Assembly (NCBI GenBank): GCA_022820835.1
Contig: JAJEET010000003.1
Location: 1-55,443, forward strand
Direction: 5' to 3'
DNA from: Candidatus Poribacteria bacterium
Lineage (GTDB): Bacteria; Poribacteria; WGA-4E; WGA-3G
Length of the DNA: 55,443 nucleotides
In this document: in pieces, positions 32,686 through 40,136 of the stretch
Position numbering within the stretch: position 1 is the first letter of the stretch
Layout: every line of letters begins with the position of its first letter
The notes under the pieces: model-generated
Databases searched by the model: none
Told to the model about the DNA's origin: nothing
The model's input: only the letters and a program-made list of their open reading frames with translations
Translations under genes and position numbers: made by a program

Positions 32686-32901
32686 TCACTCCTCCCCCAG
32701 AATTGGTGGAAGCTCCCAAAGTAGCACTGTGCGATCCCGACTGCCATCCGGAGAGAATTGGACTTCACCTATAGCTCCCTTGCCGAGCCGTGCTTTCGCG
32801 CCTTCCGGTAAACCGAACTGCGTGTAGTCTTGCGCGAGGGTTGGGAGACAGCAGATTGGGATTATCAGGAGCATCCGTATCAAGAAAACGGGAATTTTCA
32901 T
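32686..32901 (-). pseudogene. Internally deleted WD40 gene relic
   Basis: A 71-codon frame. The first ~53 residues are a signal peptide and opening blade (LPEGAKARLGKGAIGEVQFS) like those of the WD40 genes at 32935 and 40137. The last 17 residues, RDRTVLLWELPPILGEE, are the end of a last WD40 blade. The blades between are missing, joined in frame at PDGS-RDRT. It lies 34 bp after the stop of a full-length paralogue. The frame and signal peptide are intact, so a short secreted peptide could still be made, but a WD40 propeller could not. Confidence 0.7.
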
Positions 32902-32934
32902 GGAGGTATCTATCTCCGCCTTCGTGTTTCGAGG

Positions 32935-34650
32935 CTACTCTTTCTGTAAATTTGTTTCTGCTTCCCTGATGAGCACAGTACCATCTTGACGCACGCTTGC
33001 AATAGTCGTGCCATCGGGGGAATACAACAATCCCTTGGAACCACTTGGAACGTCAGCAGGCGTTGGGGCAAGTTCCTTCCCTGTTGCAGCATGCCACACC
33101 CGCACCTCATTTTTCCAATCCCCAGTCGCGATGATTCTTTTCCCGTCCTTTGAAAATACCACGCTGGAAACCATACCGGGTCCTTTAAATATCACCCTTT
33201 TGCGTTTTCCTGTGTTTGCATCCCACAAATACACCGTCCCTTTTTCAACAGTGTAATAATCTCCGCCGGTAACGATCGTCTTCCCATCCGGAGAATAAGC
33301 GATAGGCCCTATCTCGTACTCACGGTTTTGAAGTAGCACAAAAATGGTATCAATCAACCCAAAATGCTTGAGTGTTGCCTTATGTTTGCCTGTTTTCGCA
33401 TCCCGTAACAGCACTTGATCGTTGTATGAACTCACTGCAGCGATCATTTTGCCATCAGGAGAATATGTGATGTTAGAAATGCTACCATTTTTAGCACCAG
33501 TAAAAGTGTTTTTAAGTGCTGCTGTGGAGACATCCCAAAAATGGACATTTCCGTCTCGATTCCCGGTGACAATTGTTTTACCGTCAGGCGCATACGCGGC
33601 GGCGTTGATACGCATATATCCTGTGAGTGTAACTTTGGATTTACCTGTAGCGGCATCCCACAAGCGCACTGTGCCATCTAAACTGGCAGTAGCGATAGTA
33701 TTTCCGTTCGGCGCGTAGGCGATAGAACCGATACGCGCTGTGTGCCAAGTGAGGGTAGATTTAAGTTTCAGCGTTTGTGTATCCCACAATTGCACATCCC
33801 CGTTTCCGCCGCCGCAGACAATGATATTACCATCTGGAGAATAGGCTAAGACCCTCACGCTTCCTACTTCAGCAGTGAGTGTCGTTTGATGCGTTCCGGT
33901 AGTAGCATCCCAGAACCGAATCGTCCTATCGGAGCTGCCTGTCGCGACAGTCTTGCTATCTGGGGAATATGCGACACAAGAAACCTGTTTTCTATGTCCA
34001 GTCAGTGTGATTTTGTGATTGCCCGTTTTTCCATCCCACAAGTATGCTGCGTTATCGTACCCCACAGTAGCGAAAGTAGGTCCATCCAAAGAGAACACAA
34101 CTAAATTGAATCCTTTTGAATGCACTCTTCTTATGGATATTTTTTCTCCGGTCTGTAGGTTCCATAAGCGAGCAGTGTTGCTAAACCCGCCAACGGAAGC
34201 GATATAATTTCCATCAGGCGAAAAGGCTATGGATTTAACACGGTGCAAGTGTCCAAGACGCATCTCTTTTGCTTCTCCAGCAGTAGCATTCCAAACCTCT
34301 ACTGAATACCTCGAACTTCCGCTTGTATTTCTCTTTTTCGCGCGAACACCGATACCGATCCTGTTGCCATCAGGTGAAAAAGCAAACGCGAACGGATATC
34401 TTATGTTCGGACGTTGTAGCAATTCCAACGCTTTTCCTGTTTGGGGATCGTGGAACCAGATACCGATAGACGTTGAAATCGCCAGTTGACTACCATCTGG
34501 AGAAAAGTGGACTTCACCGAGGTCACCTTTGCCAATAAGTGCTATTGCGCCTTCGGGTAAGCCGATTTGTGGGTTATCCTGTGCGGTTGATGGGAGAGAG
34601 CAAACCGAAACGATAATTACTGTGAATAGAAGAAAAAAGGAAGTTTTCAA
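32935..34650 (-). CDS. Secreted WD40-repeat protein
   Basis: A 571-residue secreted protein. The start is TTG 34650: AAGGAG lies about 10 nt upstream, and the first residues MKTSFFLLFTVIIVSVCS form a signal peptide cut near AQD. About twelve WD40-type blades follow (VAYSPDSKTVATGSSDRTIRFWD and similar), mostly with the SPDGKTI signature. There is no dockerin or sorting domain, unlike the protein at 40137. Likely an extracytoplasmic protein-binding scaffold; the partner is unknown. The deleted relic follows on the same strand. Confidence 0.8.
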   Translation of the reverse strand: MKTSFFLLFTVIIVSVCSLPSTAQDNPQIGLPEGAIALIGKGDLGEVHFSPDGSQLAISTSIGIWFHDPQTGKALELLQRPNIRYPFAFAFSPDGNRIGIGVRAKKRNTSGSSRYSVEVWNATAGEAKEMRLGHLHRVKSIAFSPDGNYIASVGGFSNTARLWNLQTGEKISIRRVHSKGFNLVVFSLDGPTFATVGYDNAAYLWDGKTGNHKITLTGHRKQVSCVAYSPDSKTVATGSSDRTIRFWDATTGTHQTTLTAEVGSVRVLAYSPDGNIIVCGGGNGDVQLWDTQTLKLKSTLTWHTARIGSIAYAPNGNTIATASLDGTVRLWDAATGKSKVTLTGYMRINAAAYAPDGKTIVTGNRDGNVHFWDVSTAALKNTFTGAKNGSISNITYSPDGKMIAAVSSYNDQVLLRDAKTGKHKATLKHFGLIDTIFVLLQNREYEIGPIAYSPDGKTIVTGGDYYTVEKGTVYLWDANTGKRKRVIFKGPGMVSSVVFSKDGKRIIATGDWKNEVRVWHAATGKELAPTPADVPSGSKGLLYSPDGTTIASVRQDGTVLIREAETNLQKE

Positions 34651-34830
34651 AGTATGTATCTCCTTTTTGTATTCGCAAACAGTTCATTTTTCAAAAGCCC
34701 ATTGGGTTCTTTTCCTAATGTTAATTTTCGTTGTAAAATGTCTCGGCTTCTTTCAAAAAAATTAAGTTTGCTAAACACACATGAAAACTTCCCATTTAAA
34801 TTGTGACATAACAAAGTGTGCCAAATGCTT

Positions 34831-35985
34831 TTAAGGGGTAACCTGTTTATAGAACTGCTTTGTTCCATCCTTGATCGTGAAAATGACAGCACTTTTGGTC
34901 GGATGACGGTTCTCATCATAACTGGCGATCGTCGTTGCGCCGATGTAGTTTTCTGTTGCTGCGAGTTGATCCCGTATCTTTTCCGGGTCGAGGCTGTCAG
35001 CGCGTTCAACGGCTTCAAAAAGCAATTTGACCGCATCGTAACTAACAGCAACACCGCCAGTCGGTGTGGAATTATAGATAGATTCGTAAGTATCAACAAA
35101 CGCGCGCGCTGTCGGTTCATTTGTGTCCGGCGAAAAATGACCACTGAAAAAACTGCCTTCCACCTCGGCATCCTCATCATTGAATAAAAGTTCACTATCC
35201 CATGAATCCGCGCCGAGGAAAATTGTCGGCTCTCCATCGGCATTTAGCAGTGGCATCGCGCGTGCCTGTTGCGTTATGAGCGAAGTTTCTTGAACGAATC
35301 CGGCGATGAAAAGTGCGTCGGGTTGCAGACCGGCAATGCGGGTGAGCTGCTCGGTGAAATCTGATGTCCCGTCTTCGTAGAACTCCTGTGCAACGATTTC
35401 GCCACCGAGTTCACTGAAATTGCGGGTAAAGAATTCAGAAATACCTTCCGTATAGAGATCCCCCTTTCGGGTCATAAGGGCAGCGGTGCTCAGATTGAGG
35501 TCCGCTATCGCGAACTGTGCCATCACAGCACCTTGGAAACTATCTGTAAAGGATGCCATAAAGACGAAGTCACCCGCTTTCGTTACGTTCGGGTTGGTCG
35601 CAGTTGTCGTAATCATCGGGATTCCGTAACGCTGAGCAATCGGACCTACCTCAACAGCATGTGAAGAACGGTTGGGTCCAATGAGTGCGATAACTTCGTC
35701 TTCAACGATGAGGGTTTCGGCGATTTGGACAGAGACTTCCGGGCCCGCTTCTTTATTAATATGTCCGACCAATTCAACAGGCATCCCCAGAAGTCCACCA
35801 CGTTGGTTAATCTCCGTGACTGCCATCTCCGCACCGTTTGGATAGGTAACGCGTTCACCAGCAACAACGAAACCGATTTTGAGCGTCTTTTCCTGTTCAG
35901 GGGTAACAACCTTTTGGATGTTATCACAGCCGATGTATATCATCAGTAATAAACTAAAACCAATAAGAGCCAAGAGTTTTTGCAT
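34831..35985 (-). CDS. Branched-chain-amino-acid-type ABC substrate-binding lipoprotein
   Basis: A 384-residue Peripla_BP_6/LivJ-like protein. The lipobox YIGC places the lipid cysteine near residue 20. Family landmarks are LKIGFVVAGERV, NGAEMAVTEINQRGGLLGMP, VIALIGPNRSSHAVEVGPIA, GIPMITTTATNP and a C-terminal GATTIASYDENRHPTKSAVI. These proteins capture branched-chain amino acids or other small anions for Liv-type importers. No permease or ATPase gene is adjacent, so the transporter it serves is not in view. ATG 35985. Confidence 0.85.
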   Translation of the reverse strand: MQKLLALIGFSLLLMIYIGCDNIQKVVTPEQEKTLKIGFVVAGERVTYPNGAEMAVTEINQRGGLLGMPVELVGHINKEAGPEVSVQIAETLIVEDEVIALIGPNRSSHAVEVGPIAQRYGIPMITTTATNPNVTKAGDFVFMASFTDSFQGAVMAQFAIADLNLSTAALMTRKGDLYTEGISEFFTRNFSELGGEIVAQEFYEDGTSDFTEQLTRIAGLQPDALFIAGFVQETSLITQQARAMPLLNADGEPTIFLGADSWDSELLFNDEDAEVEGSFFSGHFSPDTNEPTARAFVDTYESIYNSTPTGGVAVSYDAVKLLFEAVERADSLDPEKIRDQLAATENYIGATTIASYDENRHPTKSAVIFTIKDGTKQFYKQVTP

Positions 35986-36102
35986 TATAGTAAATCCCTC
36001 GTAAAAAATAATTTCATTTCTTTTTTATATTTGATACAATGTCGTCAATAGCGTGAAAAATTCACAAATTGTTGGACGCACACGCTGTTTTTTTATCTTA
36101 TT

Positions 36103-36222
36103 AGGACTTACGCATTTCCTCTTAAAGTCCCCCTGATAAGGGGGATTTAGGGGGTTTAAAGAACGAAAATTACCGCTTCTTGCGTCTAAATGCTCGATAT
36201 TTGCTCAATTTGCGTAACTCCT
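36103..36222. mobile_element. Miniature element with AGGA(C/G)TTACGCA ends
   Basis: A 120-bp segment bounded by AGGACTTACGCA (36103-36114) and TGCGTAACTCCT (36211-36222), imperfect inverted ends. It contains a TCCCCC-TGATAA-GGGGGA hairpin (36128-36145) and GGGGGTTT. It has no ORF, so it would depend on a transposase elsewhere. The left end recurs alone at 28884. It occupies the gap upstream of the sulfotransferase operon. Confidence 0.5.
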
Positions 36223-36304
36223 GCTTATGTTATTATCCTCTAACATTTAAAAATAAACAAGCGTTTTCCACAAAGGTATCAGCGCTATTCAGATTTAAAA
36301 AGTT

Positions 36305-37063
36305 ATGGAAAATTTAATTACAGTGATTGGTCGTGGTCATTCTGGGACCCGTGCAATCTCTCATACCCTATATGCGAGTGGTGTTTTCATGGGGAGCCAA
36401 CTGAACCCCTCTGGTGATAAGATTCCACCACATGATATGTATAAAGCCTGCAGGGTTATGGCACAGTACGTCAAATGGGACGGCGGACTCTCTTGGGATT
36501 TCAGCGCCCTTTTTGCGATGCCGATTGATCCAGAGTTTGAATGGCTCATTAATGCCTACTTAGCGGATGTTATACGGAACCCGGCTACACATAAGGGTTG
36601 GAAAATTCCGGAAACAACGCTCGTTTACCCGTGGATCGCACGGATGTTTCCGAATATAAAGTACATCCACTGGATTCGGGACCCACGGGACTGTATTCGG
36701 TCAAGCCATAAAACCGACGACCTTCGTGATTTCGGCATCGACTATCCCGCAACAGACGACATTTATAAAAAACGCGCGATCTCTTGGATCTATCAGTATC
36801 AACTCATGAAAGCGACACCGAGGCCCCAAAATGTCATTCAGATCCGTTTTGAGGACTTCGTCTTAGATCAGGAAAATACACTCAAGTCGCTTGAGGATTT
36901 CTTAGGCATCCCGTTAGGACGAATTATAGTCCGTGAAGAAGCGGTGTCACGCTGGCAGCGAGATGTCGCAGCACTGGAACCAGGAGCCACGCTACCACAA
37001 TACGAATTTGAGTTTCTGAAAGAAGCGATTGTTGAGAACGGTTATCCTTTAAATGCAATATAG
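36305..37063 (+). CDS. Sulfotransferase family protein
   Basis: A 252-residue PAPS-dependent sulfotransferase-like protein. The N-terminal VIGRGHSGTRAISHTL holds the phosphosulfate-binding loop (residues 8-16), and IHWIRDPRDCIRSSHK matches the 3'-phosphate-binding region. A late IRFEDFVLDQENTLKSLEDF is the usual sulfotransferase closing motif. It would sulfate a carbohydrate or a small molecule; the acceptor is not known. It starts a three-gene plus-strand operon with the oxidoreductase (19-bp gap) and the HAD phosphatase. Sugar handling is a reasonable guess. Confidence 0.8.
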   Translation: MENLITVIGRGHSGTRAISHTLYASGVFMGSQLNPSGDKIPPHDMYKACRVMAQYVKWDGGLSWDFSALFAMPIDPEFEWLINAYLADVIRNPATHKGWKIPETTLVYPWIARMFPNIKYIHWIRDPRDCIRSSHKTDDLRDFGIDYPATDDIYKKRAISWIYQYQLMKATPRPQNVIQIRFEDFVLDQENTLKSLEDFLGIPLGRIIVREEAVSRWQRDVAALEPGATLPQYEFEFLKEAIVENGYPLNAI

Positions 37064-37082
37064 ATAACGAAAGGAAAAAATT

Positions 37083-38105
37083 ATGTCAACGAACACGCCT
37101 TATCGGGTCGGACTTGTCGGAACGGGTGGCATCGCTAATGCACACGGCAGCGGATGTCAAGAGGCACCGAGTGCAGAATTAGCGGCTATCTGCGACGTGT
37201 CAGAAGGTGCATTAACCGGTTTCGGTGAACGATTTAACGTGAAACCTGAAAATCGCTACCAGTCTTTAGCAGAGATGTTGGAGTCTGAGGACTTGGACAT
37301 CGCTATTATCTGCACGTGGGGTGCCTACCACGCTGAGGTCGGTATCCAGCTTGCTGAATCCCAACAGGTCAAGGCGATTTTGTGTGAAAAGCCGTTCACA
37401 TCAACAGCAGCGGAAGCCGAAGCGTTTGTCGGTGCAGCACAAGAGAACGGCGTTTTGGTAGCAGAAGCGTTTAAGTTCCGACACCACCCGATGCATATCA
37501 AGGCGAAGGAATTGATTGATTCTGGTGCCATCGGCGAGTTTATGACGCTCCGCAGCACCTTCTGCACCGGGGGCGGTGGCGGCGGCCCCGAAACCCGTAA
37601 ACCAGAAGCAAATTGGCGGTTTAATAAAGCAAAAGGGGGCGGTAGTATCTACGATCTGGCGTGTTACAACATCCATCACGCGCGATTCATGTTCGGTGCT
37701 GAACCCATTCGCGTGTCCGGAGCATCTCAAGCCGGGATGGAAGTGGATGACGCTTCCTATCTACTTTTAGTCTTCCCCGGTGAAAAAACCGCCCAGATTT
37801 CTACCGGCTTTAATTGTGCCGGCGGACAGTATGCAGAAATGACAGGCTGGGGCGGCATGCTCAGAATTGATGCCGCATGGAATAATGGAGGCTCTCCTGT
37901 TAATATTGTCCTACAGAACAGGGATGGGCACAAAGTGATTGATATTGATCCTGTTAATCAGTTCGCATTGCAACTTGAACATCTATGTGAATGTTTGAAA
38001 ACAGGACAACCGCACCGTATCTCACCGGAAAGCTGCATCAATCAGATGCGTGTCATTGATGCTGCCTTTGAAGCAATGGCAACCGGAAGGACAGTCGAAT
38101 TATGA
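37083..38105 (+). CDS. Gfo/Idh/MocA family oxidoreductase
   Basis: A 340-residue NAD(P)-dependent sugar or inositol dehydrogenase-like protein. The Rossmann loop is GLVGTGGIANAHG (10-22), and the EKP motif is E102-K103-P104 with the catalytic lysine. The substrate domain shows KAKGGGSIYDLACYNIHHAR, where the Asp and His fit the usual active site. A six-glycine run lies at ~163-168. AAAGGA is 8 nt before ATG 37083. It overlaps the next gene by 4 bp (ATGA). The substrate is unknown. Confidence 0.9.
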   Translation: MSTNTPYRVGLVGTGGIANAHGSGCQEAPSAELAAICDVSEGALTGFGERFNVKPENRYQSLAEMLESEDLDIAIICTWGAYHAEVGIQLAESQQVKAILCEKPFTSTAAEAEAFVGAAQENGVLVAEAFKFRHHPMHIKAKELIDSGAIGEFMTLRSTFCTGGGGGGPETRKPEANWRFNKAKGGGSIYDLACYNIHHARFMFGAEPIRVSGASQAGMEVDDASYLLLVFPGEKTAQISTGFNCAGGQYAEMTGWGGMLRIDAAWNNGGSPVNIVLQNRDGHKVIDIDPVNQFALQLEHLCECLKTGQPHRISPESCINQMRVIDAAFEAMATGRTVEL

Positions 38106-38800
38106 CAAATTTCACGGAGACGAAGGCACTAACCTTCGATTTGTTCGGCACAATCTTGGATTTAGGTGGCAGTCTGACACCGTTTATCACTGAATCGCTG
38201 GATGCTCACGCTGCGGCGGACGTGTCTGCGGACGAATTTTGGGAACAGTGGCGTTATAGACAGCGGATTGAACAGTATCAGGACACGATCATGATGCTCG
38301 GGCATAGCGGCTACCTGGAAACGGTGCGCCGCGCGTTGCACTATACGCTGAGACGGAACAGTATTGATGTCTTGCCTGATACAATAAAAGAGTTTATGCA
38401 CGGCTGGGAGCAGCTTTCACCGTTCCCAGAAGTCTTAGCCGCACTCTCGCGTCTGCAATCGCGATACCAGCTGGCAATCTTGTCAAACGGGGACCCTTCG
38501 TTTTTAGACTATCTAGTAAAAGAACGTGTCGCGTGGGATTTTGACGATGTAATCTCTGTTACCTCGGTCGGGGCATTCAAACCGCATCCAGGGGTCTATC
38601 GCGCTGCTGCAAAAGAATTAGGAATCGAAGTCAGCGAGTGCCTGATGGTCTCAGCGAACTCGTTTGACATCGTAGGCGCGCGAGCGTGCGGCTATAAGGG
38701 TGCCTATGTCAACCGCTATCTGCTGCCTTATGAAGAAACACCATACCAACCCGATCTAACGGTAGGTGATTTTACGGCGTTGGCAGATGCGCTGCTGTAG
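38102..38800 (+). CDS. HAD-superfamily hydrolase, haloacid dehalogenase type II
   Basis: A 232-residue protein with motif I LTFDLFGTILDL (nucleophile D13), motif II LAILSNGDP, motif III lysine in VGAFKPHPGVYRAA and motif IV VSANSFDIVGARACGY. This is the layout of L-2-haloacid dehalogenase-like proteins. In motif IV, SANSFD has the Asn-Ser and Asp of that subfamily. It could be a dehalogenase or a phosphatase. It is translationally coupled to the Gfo/Idh/MocA gene. Confidence 0.85.
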   Translation: MTNFTETKALTFDLFGTILDLGGSLTPFITESLDAHAAADVSADEFWEQWRYRQRIEQYQDTIMMLGHSGYLETVRRALHYTLRRNSIDVLPDTIKEFMHGWEQLSPFPEVLAALSRLQSRYQLAILSNGDPSFLDYLVKERVAWDFDDVISVTSVGAFKPHPGVYRAAAKELGIEVSECLMVSANSFDIVGARACGYKGAYVNRYLLPYEETPYQPDLTVGDFTALADALL

Positions 38801-38821
38801 GTAGAAACCTTGATTGCACAA

Positions 38822-39781
38822 CTAATCTTGGATTTTCATTGCCCCCCATGATATAGTTACCTGCGATGCTGAAGGCGAAACGGGGAGCTGCTTTGGGTTA
38901 AACCAATTGCCGGAACGGTTGCTGCCTTCGGTTGTCAGCTGCGTCATCTCGTGCGTTGTTAGATTGACCTTGAATATCTGTGAGTCACTTCCGACGACCC
39001 CTTCCGTATAAATGAGTTCATCACCAAAAGGCGACCACGCGGGTGCATCTGCGACGAACGATTCAATTCGTCTGAGATTGCCACTGTCTCGGTTAACCAC
39101 GAATACGGACTGCTGCTTCTCTTGAGGTTTGAACCAGACGAAGGCGATTCTGCTATCAACGGGTGACCATGCCGGTTGAGACATGCGCGGGTGTTCGTCA
39201 GGAAAAAGGGTCTCCTGTTCTCGGCTTCCGACATCAATAAACCGTATTTGTCGGCTCGCCCAATGTAACGCATCAGCAACAACGAAAGCGATTTCCGATC
39301 CATCCGATGCCCAAGCCGGGTACCCACTGTGTGCACTATTTAGATGCACAACAAGTTCCACCGATGTCCCATCTGTTCTGGCAGTGTGAATACTGATACC
39401 TTCCAAGAGGCGATAAGCATAAGCGATCCTCTCGCCATTCGGGGACCATGTCGGTTGCATCCTGTATGCCGCATCGAGTCCGAATATTGGACGGATATTT
39501 CTGCCGTCTACGTCCATAAGATAGAGGTCGCGCGTCCCCGCGCGGTTGGAGGTGAAGAGTATCTGGTCACCTGCCGGTGAGATGACCGGTTCCCAGTCTA
39601 CGGAGCGATCATAGGTTAACCGCTCCTGCCGAGTACCATCAGGGTTCATCATGTAGATCTCCCAATTCCCATCGCGATTTGACGAAAATACAATCTTTTC
39701 GCTATTGAGCCGCTTTGCCGAAACAGGACACAACAAAACGAAGATGAGAGAGGAATGGAGGAAAATGTTTCGCAACTTCAT
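38822..39781 (-). CDS. Secreted TolB-like PD40 beta-propeller protein
   Basis: A 319-residue protein with a short signal peptide (IFLHSSLIFVLLCPVSA). It has about six PD40/TolB-type blades such as SNRDGNWEIYMMNPDGTRQE and ILFTSNRAGTRDLYLMDVDG. The order SNRDGxxEIYxMxxDG is characteristic of WD40-like periplasmic TolB repeats. There is no N-terminal TolB domain, so it is not the Tol-Pal protein itself. It converges with the HAD gene, 21 bp apart. Confidence 0.85.
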   Translation of the reverse strand: MKLRNIFLHSSLIFVLLCPVSAKRLNSEKIVFSSNRDGNWEIYMMNPDGTRQERLTYDRSVDWEPVISPAGDQILFTSNRAGTRDLYLMDVDGRNIRPIFGLDAAYRMQPTWSPNGERIAYAYRLLEGISIHTARTDGTSVELVVHLNSAHSGYPAWASDGSEIAFVVADALHWASRQIRFIDVGSREQETLFPDEHPRMSQPAWSPVDSRIAFVWFKPQEKQQSVFVVNRDSGNLRRIESFVADAPAWSPFGDELIYTEGVVGSDSQIFKVNLTTHEMTQLTTEGSNRSGNWFNPKQLPVSPSASQVTISWGAMKIQD

Positions 39782-39894
39782 GAGAGACCTCCGATGTTGA
39801 CAGGTTGTATTTTAGCGTTGGTGGAAAAATACAGCGGCGGATCAGATCTCAATTGCGAATATCATAACATATTTGTCTAAAAAAAGTCAAAAGT

Positions 39895-40135
39895 TTAGAA
39901 GTTGTCAGTTTTCAGTACGCCACGCTTTCAGTTATCAGAGGGAATAGTTATCAGTACGGAATCGGGTACGATTCCTTTCAGTTATCAGTTATCAGTTAAA
40001 AGAGGGTTGTGATAGTTCCACAAGTCTCTTTCCGACAACTGAAAGATTTTTCACAGAAAAATCGTACTGAAAACTGTTAACTATTAACTGAAAGGTTGAG
40101 TAGCAACCGTACTGAAACTGTTAACTACGTACTCG
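39895..40135. repeat. Cluster of CAGTTATCAGT palindromes
   Basis: TCAGTTTTCAGTACG near 39906 is matched by CGTACTGAAAACTG near 40058. TTTCAGTTATCAGTTATCAG near 39974 is mirrored by TTAACTATTAACTGAAAGG near 40077. Together they make a ~240-bp region able to fold on itself. It lies between the TolB-like gene and the 3' end of the WD40-cohesin gene. Related short copies occur near 12466 and at 44137. No gene is seen. Confidence 0.6.
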
Positions 40136-40136
40136 C

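Noticed and set aside
34647..35243. Minus-strand frame of 198 codons overlapping the substrate-binding protein
   Set aside because: It is out of frame with a clearly recognisable Peripla_BP_6 protein and has no family features.
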